Assembly: GCF_020497125.1 (NCBI RefSeq)
Contig: NC_059082.1
Location: 27,984,965-28,048,964, forward strand
Direction: 5' to 3'
Source of the DNA: Mauremys mutica
Taxonomy: Eukaryota > Chordata > Testudines > Geoemydidae
Length of the DNA stretch: 64,000 bases
Positions 45,625 through 58,194 of this stretch are shown piece by piece. A program made the translations under genes and the position numbers. The first letter of the stretch is position 1. Every line of letters starts with the position of its first letter. Below the pieces are notes generated by a model. That model had not been told where the DNA came from. It worked only from the letters and a program-made list of their open reading frames with translations, and ran no database searches.

Positions 45625-47807
45625 GGCTATGACTTGAGCCTTCAGACCATAATTATTTCAGTGTTACTAACAAAACACGATGTGAAGCCTTGCACAGGGC
45701 AATGCTCAATGACATTTTATTCCACCTGAACCTCAGTTTAAACTTGGAACAAATTGTGCTGAGTTAATTTACTAATGAACTCATTAACAGACTAATTTGT
45801 ACAAGAGTCCGTTACAAAAGTATCCTACTTAGAAAACAACCCTCATATTCTTGAAAGTAATTCTAGAGAGTGCATTAAGATGATAGTAAAACACTTGTAA
45901 CAGGTAAATAGAAGATAACGTATTTCATTACCTTCAGTGTCTGATACCATAAGCTAATTTTAACTTAATCAAATTAACAATGATAAGAAAACATTTCATA
46001 AAAGATTTAAATGCTTTTCTTTCCCCTTCATCAGAGTTTTTCTCCTTTAAGTTAATTTTCACAGTGGACCAATAAGGTTGCATAGAAGGGTATCTTAAAA
46101 TATTTCCTCCAGTCACAACTGTGGTTCTTATACCTGCAATGCACAATTTCATATTCTTCACTCACAGCACGCTGTATTTAAAGCTCCACTCAGGGTAACT
46201 GAAATTCCATACACTGAAAGAGCATATGCAACAGAGATATGTAGCGTGGATTAGAAAAGAGTTTTATAGCTGCTTTTATGTGCTACACTACAGAGAGTGT
46301 GGCACTCTGTCCGACTGTAGTGGTGGCTGAGCCACATGTAGATGTTAGTGAGACTGCTGAAGGCTTGCCTAACAAAGCTAGGTCTTTTAGCTCCAGCAAA
46401 ATTGGTTCATGGTTATGTCAAGGTTGTGGGTTCGATCGCTGTACGGGCCATCACTTGTAACATCACACCGCTGGCATAGGTCATCCGCACTAAGAATCAA
46501 ATCAGGAGTCTCATGCTTTAAGACCCAGAGCTCCTACTACCTGAACTAAGAAAATCCTAGGCATGTTAGCCAAGGCTGTAGCAGGCTCATCAGAACTGGT
46601 CCAAAATTTTCCAGTGGAAAGCCTTCCTTGTTGAAAAATGGTGTTTTTTTGAAACCAAAACTTCCTGTTGCAGTGTTGATTCTAAAGAAATTTCATTTTA
46701 GGGGAGAAAGCATTTAGATAAGGCTGGAGTAGGAAATGACTTTTCAATTAAAATTATTTTATTTTACAAAATCAAAATAAAACTTTATATATGGAGATGT
46801 TGTGACTGACCCAAAATGATTTTTCTTCCAGTAACTTCATTTCATGGGCTATTTAGAAAGCTTTTGGTTTTGTTTAGATTCAGAATGAAAGTAGTTTAAA
46901 AAAAATCACAGAATTTCCCATGAAACAAACTCTAATTCCCACACAGTTCTACTCAACCAGCTCTACCTAAAGCCCAGTTACCACTAGAGAGGAACATATT
47001 GAAAGGATGTGGGTTACATATGGCTTCAAAGTACATTCACATGGTAAAGTACTGTAGAAGGTAAATTAACTTGACTTGATAATAATGTGACCTACACATT
47101 TGGACACTCAAAGAGGCAAACCTATGTGCCTCGCACATGGATTGAATAGGCACTGAGCCCAAGAGTAGAAACTTTAGATCCACACCCAAACTCTCCCCAT
47201 GTTTTGTGGTGTTCAGATACAGATATTTGATACAGCATTTGGATATCAACTGGGATCTTGGGGAGAGTCTAATAGTTGAGTGCAGAAGAGCCCATTTGAG
47301 GAGCAAAGTATGGGATCTGTGTTCCTAAATCAGGTGCCCAAGTACTTTTTTCTGCATACACATGGAGGAAAAAAATATATGGGTAAGTGTTTTTCATTTT
47401 TGTACACACTGTGCAAGTTTTTTTTTAAAAGTTTGTAATAATGATTAATTAAGCCAAGTAAAATCATTTCTTCTTTTAGCCCAGGTTAAGAAAGATGCAT
47501 TTTATGCAGAATATGAGAGGTTGTAGCGCCAAATAGAAAATGAAAGGCAAGGTGACAATTTCTGGCCAGTGTTTATTGATCTTTTGTTCTCTACCCAGCA
47601 AAAGAAAAAAAAGATGTAACTGCTGAAATTACAGGCATGTATAGTAATGAACCCAAGAATACTCAAAGCTGAATTTTATACCAGCCTCAAGCTGAAGCAT
47701 ATACCAGCCTCTCAGCCAAGGACTGCAATCAATCAGTTTGATGCTGTTATCGGTTTGATTTGCTGACATTATCCCCAGTATAAAGCATTACTACAGCTGA
47801 AAACCAA
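45625..47807. other. No gene; one SINE-like stretch
   Basis: 46265-46480 contains tRNA-like boxes ('ttttagctccagcaaaattg' and 'gtgggttcgatcgctgtacg'), suggesting a decayed Pol III-derived SINE. 46595-46930 ('ccaaaattttccagtggaaa') resembles an old repeat. No protein domain in any frame. Confidence 0.45.
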
Positions 47808-47815
47808 GTCACTTC

Positions 47816-48061
47816 CAGGGCTGCCCATAAGGGGGGACAAGTGGGGCAATTTGCCCCAGGGCCCCACAGGGGCCCCGCGAGCCCTGGCCCAATGGCAGTC
47901 CGGGTCTTCAGCGGCATTTTGGTGGCAGGGGGCCCTTCAGTGCTGCCAAAGATGCGGAGTGACTGAAGGGCCACCGAAGACCCGGGCCACCGCCAGGTGA
48001 GTACAAGCACCGCAGCTCTCCCGCCTTGCCCCAGGCCCACTGAATCCTGTGGGCGGCCCTG
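47816..48061. mobile_element. hAT-type MITE (246 bp)
   Basis: Starts 'cagggctgcccataaggg', ends 'gtgggcggccctg', with a perfect 8-bp duplication GTCACTTC (47808-47815, 48062-48069). Contains 'aagggcccttcag'-type internal complementarity. No coding capacity. Confidence 0.9.
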
Positions 48062-48069
48062 GTCACTTC

Positions 48070-48812
48070 TAGAAGAAACATCTTTTAGTGGACAAAAAGA
48101 ACTGGCTTCAGCAGTAGGTGCTGCAAAGGTACCAATAGAAAAGATTTACTCAGTTCTTTGTTGGGTCAAATTGGCTATCAATAACACACAGTACAGGCTG
48201 CCTCTGCCTTTTTGCTAACAAATATTCATGCAGCATTTGCCAGTCTACTTCATTCGTCATGGAGGATTTATCACTCAGCTTAAAGGGCAGTAATAATAAT
48301 AGAAAAAATAATTTGTACTTGAGATGCCATTGATTTCTACTGGAGCTGTTGAAAGTAATCTAAAAGTCATGTTTATATGCTGCAGAATTGGGCACAGGAG
48401 AACTGAGGCTTCCAAAATCAGTGGACATTGAAATTTCTGGAGTAAGTAGCTTGTTTTCACACAGAAAGGCTGTGTCAGAGGAAGAAAGAGAACAGGGTAC
48501 TCTTAACACCTCATCATGTGCTTCAGAGAGATTGAGTGCACCCCAGTGACAGTTCATTTCCATACCTTTCTACACTCACTTCTGGCAGCTGGAAATATGA
48601 AAGCTTCAGTGCATGTAGTCAGAGGAAGGATGGCCTTGTTGTTGAAACACAGGAAAGAGCAGGTAGGGAGCTGGGAGGGGAATGGTTGGGAAAGTAGTCA
48701 AGGAGCTGAAGTAAGGTTTCAAAAGGGAACAAGGCAATCTAAGGGAGGAACAGGAATCTGGCCATACCCAACACCAGCTACGCTGCTGTTGTCAAATAAT
48801 AAATAATAATAA
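48070..48812. other. No gene seen
   Basis: Frames at 48360-48563 (minus) and 48516-48806 (plus) show no domain. Confidence 0.5.
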
Positions 48813-48813
48813 C

Positions 48814-48992
48814 AGGAGATATACCAATCTCCTAGAACTGGAAGGGACCTTGAAAGGTCAAGTCCAGCCCCCTGCCTTCACTAGCAGGACCAATTTTTGC
48901 CCCAGATCTCTAAGTGGCCCCCTCAAGGATTGAACTCACAACCCTGGGTTTAACCAGGCCAATGCTCAAACCACTGAGCTATCCCTCCCCTC
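48814..48992 (-). mobile_element. Turtle Pol III (Cry-type) SINE with CR1-like tail
   Basis: On the minus strand it starts 'gggatagctcagtggtttga' (box A) and carries 'gttgtgagttcaatccttga' (box B), so the head is tRNA-derived. It continues through 'ggggcaaaaattggtcctgc' and ends 'aaggtcccttccagttctag' plus 'gagattggtatatctcc', a CR1-like tail that lets the element borrow CR1 machinery. This family is known from cryptodiran turtles and is the best taxonomic marker in the window. Confidence 0.88.
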
Positions 48993-49745
48993 ACTATTAC
49001 ACGTGAACAAAATGAGAGACCATCAGTGAAAGGAAGCTCTGAAATTCCTCTCTGATAACCAGCTTCTTAGCTCCATCCTACACTGTTTATCCCAAACCAT
49101 TGAGAGTGTGAACTAACTCAGATTGTGTGAGTTAAAGGCACAAGCAGGTAAGTATTTGAGGTGGGTGGGAAACAGTTTTTCCACCTATTGAAAATATGAA
49201 ATTTCCCAAATCTCTCATTCTGCATCAGGATGAAACTAAGATCTTCTGAAAAGTTTCATCAACACCCCTCCCCGCACCACCCAGTCACCCACATGTGGCC
49301 CACCACAAAATAGCCAGCAACCTGCAGCACAATAGCTATGCCAACCTAGGCCCCAGGGTAGATGCCGCTGGTTTGATGGAAGAATGATTCCATAGACCTA
49401 GCTCCCATCATTCAAGGAGGTGTAGGTCCTACAGTGACTGAAAAGCCTCTTCCGTTGCCATAGTAAGTATCTACATTACAACCCTACAGTGATATAACTG
49501 CAGTGCCATATTTGTGCCCCTGTAGTGCCCATACTGTAGACACTGCCTTGTTCTCCCCCATTCCCAGAAAATTGCCCTAGACATTGGGATATTGGCTATT
49601 CCAGGGCAGGTGTCTCTCTCTCCCGCCCCCCCCAGCCCCATACAATGAATAGGGAGAGAGAGGCCTCAGAATGGGATTTACAAAAAACAGCACACTCTAG
49701 GTGGCTACCTCCCTAAGCTAACCAATTGCAGATGCCAAGGTGAGG
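48993..49745. other. No gene; MITE-like relic at about 49330-49560
   Basis: The text 'gtaagtatctacattacaac' and 'cctacagtgatataactgca' resembles the interior of 'gtctacac'-type MITEs, without clear ends. Confidence 0.4.
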
Positions 49746-49749
49746 GGTC

Positions 49750-50400
49750 TCTCTTAGGCCCTGTCCCTCACAGGCAGTTCAGTACCCAAGTCTGGGTTGC
49801 AGGAAGATGCCCCCCTCTGCTTGGGATTCTCAGGTGCAAACTCTCTCTTAGCGTTAGGTGGCACTGGAAGAGGAACTCCCTCATGTCTTTTTAGCCCAGT
49901 GGATACGGTATTCGGGGGGGGGGGGGTTTGGGAGAGGGGATTTGAATAAGGATCTGCCACCTCCCAGGTGAGTGGATTATAGGATATTCTGATGTGGGGC
50001 TCTGTCAATGTGTCCTGCGCCAATGTGGATAAGTAAGTATTAAAAAAAGTCATTGGTGTGAGGGGACTGGATCGTGTATCTCCTACCTCCCAAGTGAGTG
50101 CTCCAACCAACAGGCTCTTTCTCACACTTGCTCTGATTCTCTCTGGCCCAATGATTCTTCCATTATTTATCCAGAGTGGAACAGCTTCAACAGGAGACAC
50201 TGAGAGGAGCTCACATCAGTATATATCTTGTTGCCCTGTGGATAGGGCACTCACCTGAGAAGTGGCAAATCCCTGTTCAAATCCCTTCTCCCCATCAAAG
50301 GGGGAAAGGACTTAAACCAGGGTCTTCCACATCCCAAGTGAATACCCTAATCACTAGGCACTCTACATGCTTACCAGAGCTGGCTTCGCAGGTAAGTTAG
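49750..50400. repeat. tRNA-like modules in inverted arrangement
   Basis: 'gatagggcactcacctgaga' plus 'ccctgttcaaatcccttctc' (50236-50295) reads as a tRNA-like head. It is followed within 100 bases by the reverse-type text 'cttaaaccagggtcttccac' and 'atcccaagtgaataccctaa' (50310-50352). Similar text is at 49955-49975 and 50080-50105 ('cctcccaagtgagtgctcca'). This suggests an old repeat built from head-to-head tRNA-like units. Open frame 49754-50200 (minus) is not a recognised gene. A G-run lies at 49914-49926. Confidence 0.5.
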
Positions 50401-52099
50401 GCAGAAGAACGCCTATCTTCCCTGGGCTCAAGCATCACTAGGGGGCTTAGGTGTCCAAATGCCTGGCATGGGGCTGTAGTTTTCACACTCAAAAAAAGAA
50501 ACATAGGTGCCAAGGTAACTTAGTGCAAAAATGTAGGCGCTGAGTGATTTTAGATACTTGCAGGGTTTGGGAGTAGCCGAGTTGTGTTTTTTAATAATCC
50601 CACTGGAGTTTAAGTTTGGGATTCTGAAAGTGGTAGTTAGGCACCTGAGTCTTTTTAGGAATTTAGCCCAACACTGTAATTAGGCTATGTTTCCCTGAGT
50701 AAAGTTTTTATTCAGCTGAGTCAGCTGTTTCCCTGCACATTCCCTACATTATTGGGGACAGTCTTTCAACTAATTACATTTAGAGAGATACACTTCTATT
50801 AAAGCAAATAAACCAAGATACTCATTTGTATACATCACATTGGAACAAGGCTTCTAAAGATATCAATTTGACAAACAATATTAGATTATGAGGAGGCAAG
50901 ATTAGATCTGATAACTCAAACACTGACGAGCCATATTTGCCTATGGCTGTCAAAGTAACATCAGCATTAGATTTTCTATCAAAAGTATAATTTGAAACAG
51001 CCAGGGATACTTCAGACATATTTATCAGTGTGCAGATGCATTTCCAAGGAAGATTTAGAGCTAAAGCAGTAACTTGTTTCTTACATACAGTAAATGGAAT
51101 TTCCATCTGTTCTTGCTGCACTTAATTGTAGATGAATTGCAACTAAAAGATCTCCGGAACAAGAAACCCAAATGGAGCAAAACATTTAAACATGCTTAAC
51201 GTCAGGTGTGAGAGTAGGAGAAGAAGTATTCACATGCTTAAATGCTTTGGTAGAAAAGGACCAAGACCATATTCTACAGAAATGAGCCAAAAATCAGAAC
51301 ACGGAAACTAAATATCAGGTGTGTTCAGGTCAAGTTCAGACCCAGGCTCTAACCTGGCCCTAATCCTGCAACTGGATCCACTAGGGTGGGCCCCTGTGCC
51401 TGTGCGGAGCGCCATGAAATCAGACTCCATGCGAGTGTAAGGGTAAATGCTAATGGAGCCCTCCTGGCTCAAGCCCACCTGTATCTGGGAAAGAGCAAAA
51501 GTGTTCACGCCACAAATATGACAACAATCTTAGCCTCCTAGCAGCAAAATTGGCTCACAGTTAAATTTAATCTCATGCCCCAAAAAAGTTGGACATTATA
51601 ACAGTTCATATCAAATTTGTCAAGTTTCCTAAACACTAGATTTTGCACTGAAATAATGAAAGGGGAAAGGGACAGTTTCACATAACTTGGTTGTTGAGCA
51701 CACCAAGCTCAGGGCATGTGCGGGCTTTCTAGGGGAAGTGTTTGTTCTGAACTGTCTAACATTTACCCAATAAACCAAATGTAGATAGAAATTGAGTTAT
51801 CCTAATATTTTCCATACTATTTGGCAAACTTCATTTAGTTATGTGCTAGCCTAGAGGCAGCATAACAGCTGCTAATGGACATAGCCAAGGATCCATATGG
51901 TGGGCTTAACATCTAGATCCTCTGAAAGTCAATTTGTTAAATAGCTTGCAGATGAATAAAAACAAAAACACAAGAATGGAGACTTTACATTGGAATTTCA
52001 ATGCAATAACTTTAAAAAGTCCTACCTTTTAACTTACCTAGATCTTATTTGAATATATAACGGGAGAAGACATTTCTTATTTTAACCAACATATAGTTC
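50401..52099. other. No gene seen
   Basis: Foldback motifs near 50480-50660, otherwise unique-looking AT-rich DNA. The frame at 50822-51121 (minus) has no domain I recognise. Confidence 0.5.
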
Positions 52100-52101
52100 A
52101 A

Positions 52102-52360
52102 GACATGTCTACACTACCACTTAGGTTGGAAAAATTTGTGTCACTCAGGGGTGTGAAAACACCCCCCCCCACCCCGGATTGACAGTTTCGCCAGCATAAG
52201 TGCTTTGTGCATAGCTACCACTGCTCATTTAGATGGTTTTATTATGTCAACAGGAGAGCTCTCTCCCATTGGCACAGAGCAGCTACATGAGTGAGCTTAC
52301 AGTGGCACAGCTGCCTCTGTACAGCTGTGCCGCTGTAAGATCGCTAGTGTAGACAGGTCC
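52102..52360. mobile_element. Harbinger-like MITE with 'gtctacacta' ends
   Basis: Left end 'gacatgtctacactacc', right end 'gctagtgtagacaggtcc' in inverted orientation. Interior contains 'tacagtggcacagctgcctc' and 'gtacagctgtgccgctgtaa' as a foldback. The flanking duplication could not be fixed, so the ends are approximate. Confidence 0.7.
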
Positions 52361-52362
52361 TC

Positions 52363-54425
52363 TCAGAGGTCCAGAGAGGTCTAGGCCACTTCCAGCTTTA
52401 GAGGCCCCTAGCCATAATAAAAAATAACGCTACATGGTCTAATCTTGTGCCATCAGAACAGATATTTGTCATAAAGAGTTTAAAATTTTCATCATCTATA
52501 TCAGTTAATTTTTTGTTATGTCTTTTACCAAATCACATCTCTTATTTGCTTAAATTTGCAGCTCTAAGCTGAGAATGTGTGTTATGTTTTGGTCCGATAG
52601 GGATGCGCATAAAAACAAGTTACAAAACTTATCAAATGCCAAAAAATTAACAAGTGTTAAAATTTGAGGCCCCCTTTGAGCTTGAGGCCCAGGCCAAACA
52701 GCCTTCCTGGCCCCACCTCTGATTGGCCCTGAGTGTAGACATGGCCTCAGTATATTAATTAGACAAATGACAGAGTGGATGTATGGGGAAATGTACATCC
52801 CCAGGTGGGTTTGATATTACTATTGTATTTCACTTTTCCCAGACAGGTGGATCATGCCTCAATCCTGGTTAACATTCAGGTTGCATCATGCAATGGCACA
52901 AGTGAAGGAGAAGGAGAAGAAGAAAACCTTGTCTTAAGTCTTCAAAGCTATTCAAATACATACACAGAAGACATTGAGAAACATGCAGGGCGCTAATGTA
53001 AGGGCAGTAACCCATTCAGTGACCCCTGATATGCAAAAAAATTTGGAGCACTTAAATGGCTGTTCACCAAAAAGTAGTAAATGCTACATGTTCCATGTGC
53101 CATATCATTCCAGCAAAAAAGACAACCAGACACAATCATATATGCCATCCCAGTCCCAAAAGGAGATTAGATACAGTGGCCTATATTCTCCTCAAAGCCA
53201 GACCACTTTGTGTTGTGCTGCCACCATGAAGTGACCCGCAAAACCAACTCAACCAGTAATGAGAATGTGAGATTCTCAGAAGGTAAAGAGCTGTCATGGT
53301 GATGTGTATGTTACCCCATGCTTTGTGGCCAGTTTAGGGAACCATGACTTTCCTGTACCCCCCAACTCTACAGGGTGCTCTGATTTATATAGAGGTTTTG
53401 GCTCAATGCACAACAGGCTCCAGTTCAGGAGACCCATCTTTACACTCAAACCCCAACACTCCCCTACACCTGCCCACCTCTTTCTCCTTAAGACATGTGT
53501 AACTGTTTGCAGGACTCAGGCCTTAAAATGTGAGGGGAGAAAAAAAAAGTTTACATCCTTGGAATCTTTACCATGTAAGCTTTGTATCAGAGATTTCTTC
53601 ATATACAGCAAAAATTCAGGTTTAGAAAAGGTGCAACTGTGAAAGAAACACTATAGATGATGGCCTTTTTATCTCTAGGGTTATTGCTTTTTTATGTAAT
53701 AAGTCAGAAGAAAATACAGCAAACTCTCCTTTCAAACACAGACAATAAGGTGCTAATTTCTGCACACCACCTGCCTGCTCTTCACTAGTCACACTGTTCC
53801 ATCCATCACTCTGAAGCAGCCCTTGCAAACTGTCACTGCTGGGTTATGAATTAAGCTCTCTGTGATTTAGGATTGGCAGCAGCTATTTCCAGTGATCTTG
53901 AAGACCTGCAACAATAAATTTGAAGTGCCTGGCAGGTATTCAGGGAAAGAACCCCACCCATCAGAGGGGAAAAAACAGATCTCAAAACCTGCACAACTCA
54001 AAAGCTTTGAAGAGTATCCAGGAAAAAGCAGAAGGAATCGCCTTGGTAAGTGTCTCAAAAATAAAACAAACCAGTGTCTTCCCCTCTAGTAAAATTATCC
54101 CACTACCTGCACATGTCCTCAAACCTTGCTCTGCTCTAACAGACCAGGATGCCATTGGGAAGAGGAAGGGGGCTCTTGCGCCCCGCCCCCCCTTCCTGAG
54201 TTTCGTACCCAGAGGTCTGCTCACAGCACATGCCCTAGCCCCAGCTGGAGCTCTTACCTGCAGCACAGCTTGAGTGTGATATGTAATGAGTTCTATGCTG
54301 CTCCCAGCTTCAGCCCTTGGAGCGAGGAGTTTATTTATAAACAGACAGGGTGATTAATATAACAAAGGGCTTGTCATTAAAATTAAATTACATTAAGGAT
54401 CGTTAGATGATCCTGAAAGCTTTGC
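52363..54425. other. No gene seen
   Basis: Frames at 52775-53234, 53304-53642 and 53920-54273 are open but without recognised domains, and the last one overlaps an equally open minus-strand frame. No exon boundaries could be supported. Confidence 0.45.
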
Positions 54426-54429
54426 CATG

Positions 54430-56034
54430 CACTCCAGTTAAAAGATAGGAAACAAAGGGTAGGAATAAATGGTCAGTTTTCAGAATGGAAAGAGGTAAAT
54501 AGTGGTGTCCCCCAGGAGTCTGTACTGGGACCAGTGCTGTTCAACATATTCATAAATGAGCTGTAAAAAAGGGGTAAACAGTCAGGTGGCAAAATTTGCA
54601 GGTGATAGAAAATTACTCAAGATAGTTAAGTCCAAAGCCGACTGCAAAGTGTTACAAAGGGATCTCACAAAACTGAGTGACAGGGCAACAAAATTGCAGA
54701 TGAAATTCAGTGTTGATAGATGCAAAATAATGTACGTGGCAAAATAGAATCCCAACTATATATACAAAATGATGGGGTCTAAATTAGCTGTTACCCATTG
54801 TAAACGGGTCGGACTCACCCCTCCAGTGCCTCCTGCTGGTGACTCTGGGAATTAGCTCAGTCCAGTGCTGGAGCGCCTTCTGCAGGCTGGTGATCCACCT
54901 GTCTTCAGGCCCCCCCGTGTCCCTCCCTGGACCCTGTGCCCTTTCACATGGGGTGCTGCCGCCTAGCAGTAACCCCTTTCTCTTAGGGTCTCCCCTCCTT
55001 GGGGAACCCCCACCCTCTATCCCCACCTTGCCTCAGTATATGGCTACTGCCAGTCATTGTCTAGCCCCACACTCTGGGGCAGACTGCAGTATCAGCCTAC
55101 TCATCACAGGCAAAGAGGTTTGGACCTGCTGCTTTGGCCTACCCCGGGCTGCCCTCTGCAACCCCTAGTACCTGTTGGCCCTTCACTAGGCCGCAGCCTG
55201 GGGCTTTCCAGGCTGGAGCTCCCCAGCTCCTCAGCCCTTCCCCAGCCCTGCTTCACCCTAGGTACCTTGTCTCAGTCCCTGCAGCCAGGCCCTTCTTCCT
55301 CTTCAGGCAGAGGAAGACTGTGTTGGCTTCTAGCTTCCCTGGCCTTCTTATAAGGTCCTTGGCTCAGTTTGGGGCGTGGCCCCAGCTGCAGCCACTTCCC
55401 CAATCAGCCCAGCCTTGAGAGCAGCTGCTCTCAAGCCCTGCCAGGCCACTTTTAAACCCCTCACAGCAGGAGCAGGGTCCACCCTGCTACACCCATCAAG
55501 AAAGATCTTGGAGTGACTGTAGATAGTTCTCTGAAAACATCTACTTAATGTGCAGTGGCAATCAAAAGAGCTAACAGAATATTGGGAATCATTAAGAAAG
55601 GTATAGATAATAAAACAGAAAATATCATAATGCTTCTATACAAATTCTTGGTACACCCCCATCTTGAATATTGTGTGCAGATATGGTCACCCCATCTCAA
55701 GAAAAGATATATTAGAATTGGAAAAGGTTCAGAGAAGAGCAACAAAAATGACTTAGGGGTATGGAACAGCTTCCATATGAGGAGAGACTAAAAAGATTGG
55801 GATTTTTCAGCTTGGAAAAAGAGGTGACTAAGAAGGGTTATGATAGGGCTATAAAATCATGAATGGTGTGGAAAAATTGAAGAAAAATATTATTTACTCC
55901 TTCACATAACACAAGAACTAGGGGTCACCCAATGACATTAATAGGCAGCAGATTTTAAAAAAAAAAAGGAAATATTTCTTCACCATCAACCTTTGGAACT
56001 CTGCCAGGGGATGTTGTGAATGCCAAAACTATGA
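54430..56034 (+). mobile_element. CR1 LINE copy split by a solo LTR
   Basis: '[20 protein letters not shown]' (about 54505-54563) marks the reverse-transcriptase domain. 54556-54747 continues the polymerase; 55555-55791 holds the C-terminal 'AIKRANRILGIIKKGID' and 'PHLEYCVQIWSPHLKK' blocks, with frame breaks after. The tail near 55920-56034 is decayed and runs into a hAT insertion. The CR1 sequence is continuous across 54798/55492 when the LTR is ignored, compared with 8360-8410. Confidence 0.87.
54799..55491. mobile_element. Solo LTR (693 bp) inside CR1
   Basis: Starts TGTAAACGGG, ends CCCTGCTACA, with an exact 5-bp duplication CCCAT (54794-54798, 55492-55496). No internal genes. C-rich, so frames at 54839-55418 are open by composition. 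Orientation is uncertain; on the minus strand it starts TGTAGCAGGG and carries 'cttataagaaggcc', a plausible TATA region. Confidence 0.88.
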
Positions 56035-56042
56035 GTTTAAAG

Positions 56043-56411
56043 AACTACTGTTCTGTGACATGCAGGAGGCACTGGAAGGGAGGGGGAGGAGTGGAATCAG
56101 GACACACTCAGGAGAGGGGGTGCAATCATGTCTGGGGCCACCAGCCCCACTGATCAACTCCTCCCCCTCGCCCCCAGTGCCTCCTGCATGCCACAGAACA
56201 GCTGTTCAGCAGCATGCAGGAGGTGCTGGAAGGGAGAGGGAGGAGGTGGAAAGAGGCAGGGAAGGAAGCGGTGGAGTGGAGATAGGGCTTTGGGGGAAAA
56301 GGGTGGAGTGGGGGCAGGGCCTGAGGCCAAGCAATGTGCTTTTTGGGGGGGTCTGCAAAAATTCTAAAATAAAAATGGAGTCCTTGCGTTATTAAAGTTT
56401 GAGAACCGCTG
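56043..56411. mobile_element. hAT-type non-autonomous element (369 bp)
   Basis: An exact 8-bp duplication GTTTAAAG flanks it (56035-56042, 56412-56419). The right end 'aaagtttgagaaccgctg' is a typical hAT/Charlie-like terminus; the left end 'aactactgttctgtgaca' is decayed. Two internal copies of the 'gcaggagg.(c/t)gctggaaggga' motif lie at about 56061-56081 and 56216-56236. Confidence 0.82.
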
Positions 56412-56419
56412 GTTTAAAG

Positions 56420-57420
56420 GTATTTCTGACTGGCTAAATGAAAGATTTTCATTAAAAATAACTTTTATATCTCTGGCTCTAGCATGGTCTTGGTAGGGTT
56501 TTTTTATATCCTCCAAATTTTACTACTTCTGATTAGCTGGCAAGTACACTAGGGGACATTTGAATATCAGGCACTGTACTTTTTTCCTTAACTTGGCTTA
56601 TCCCTCAGCACAAAGAACATACTTTGCACCACTTTCTTAACTTGTGGTGTATTGGGAGCAGTTGCATTGATTTACAATGCTAAGGGACAGCACCAAGGAA
56701 GGAGTACTTTTTGCCTCCCCAGATAGAGAAACAGAACTTTCTGTCATTGGTTTTCCCCCAATGGTCATTCAAACAGCAGTGAAAACAGTACACTGCTCCC
56801 ACTGTATTAGCAGTTGAATTCCTCATGATCAGAGAGAGTCTGCACCTAAACCCAGGTCCCCCACACAAAATGTCATCCTGCATTGAAAATTAGAAATTAA
56901 ACATGGAAAAGGCACAGAAGAGCATCTTGTTCATCCTTCTGCTAGGGCAGAATTATCATCTTCACCATGGCCCCAAGCCAACAAAGCACTTATGAATGGA
57001 CATAATTTAAGTATGTTAATAGCACCATGGCAACTAAGTATCCCCCAAGAGTGCTGCCTTTTCAGCACTGAAACCAATGGGACTACTCCCATGCCTAAAG
57101 TTACTCGTACACTTAAATGTTTTGCAGGATTGAAGACTATATTGTTGATGGTTTACTTCTAGTCTATTTCAAAGAATTGTGAAGTGAGAAGAATTTTCTC
57201 AATTAGGGACAAGTTAGGAAACAAAAGAGATTTCGCTGTTTTCCCCCTTTGTTGTACTTCTATCTATAGAACAAATACAATAATTAGTAAAGACTCTAAA
57301 TATTGCCCCAGAATGACAAACCCCATTCCTAATACTGCACACACCTTTAAAGTAGTCTTATTACCACCAGTTGCATTCAGGATACTGTACAGACACAGAG
57401 AAAGACCCAGTACTAAATTG
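56420..57420. other. No gene seen
   Basis: Unique-looking. The frame at 57184-57468 has no domain. Confidence 0.5.
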
Positions 57421-57424
57421 CTTA

Positions 57425-57590
57425 CAATTAAGGCTGCGATTCTTTCATGGAAGTCACGGATTCCATGATGTTCCATGACCTCCGTGACTTTCGCAGCTGC
57501 AATGGTTGGTGTGGCTGTTCCCAGGGCCAGCTGCCTGGGCGCCTCCTAGCCAGCCGCACCAGCCACTGCTTGGGCAGACAAAGGGTGGGA
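57425..57590. repeat. Foldback repeat relic ('tggaagtcacggattcc')
   Basis: 'catggaagtcacggattcca' faces 'ccatgacctccgtgactttc' in inverted order. I recall this motif as part of a turtle interspersed repeat; class unknown. Confidence 0.5.
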
Positions 57591-57594
57591 GAAA

Positions 57595-57720
57595 GCAAGC
57601 CTTATCATCATTGTTTTACAGATAGAGAACACACAGGGAATCTAGGGCAAAGCCAAGATTTGAACCCAGATCTCCAAAGGCCTTATAGAGTGCTGTAAAC
57701 ACAAGCCCATCCTTTCTAAT
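57595..57720 (-). repeat. MIR-like remnant
   Basis: 'ttgttttacagatagagaac', 'gggcaaagccaagatttgaa' and 'cccagatctccaaaggcctt' follow the reverse complement of the MIR tail and core. Confidence 0.6.
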
Positions 57721-57802
57721 GCAAAGTTCACATACTGTACAGAACAGAACTCTTGCATAAGTCCTGGATAATATGATTCATAGAATATACTGCAAGCAAC
57801 AT

Positions 57803-57895
57803 GATAAAGAAAATCACTGAATAGCCCAAATTCCCATACTGAAAGACCATTCCCAGTGTTTCAGATGCATATAACCCCTGTAAAGCAATGAAGCC
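57803..57895 (-). repeat. 93-bp inverted duplication, left copy
   Basis: Reverse complement of 58195-58287 with 3 mismatches in 93 bases and no gap. Contains 'gatgcatataacccctgta'. The minus-strand frame through it and the plus-strand frame through its partner give the same peptide stretch, 'QYGNLGYSVIFFI'. Confidence 0.92.
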
Positions 57896-58194
57896 ATTTG
57901 GAGTTTGCTTTCTTGTTTTGACAATTCCTTCACTTTTTATGGATAAATTATGAACAGCAAAGTCTGTTGAACACAAGGAAGATCTACATTTCTTTCTTGA
58001 TATGCAACAGTGACACCATATGGAAGGAAATAAAGGTAGGATGAAATTAACTCCGTGTGACTCAAACTTGTATTTGAGAGTTGATTTTCTACTTAAATAC
58101 CAACTTTGTAAATAAAATAAAAGTGGGATTATTGATCTATGGATTAAAAAAAAAGACCGATTGTTGGCTAAAGTTTAAAAATAAAAACTGCAGT

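Noticed and set aside
48930..48992. tRNA gene
   Set aside because: Boxes A and B belong to the head of a SINE; no cloverleaf and a CR1-like tail follows.
54839..55418. Three overlapping frames on the plus strand
   Set aside because: Located inside the C-rich solo LTR at 54799-55491; compositional.
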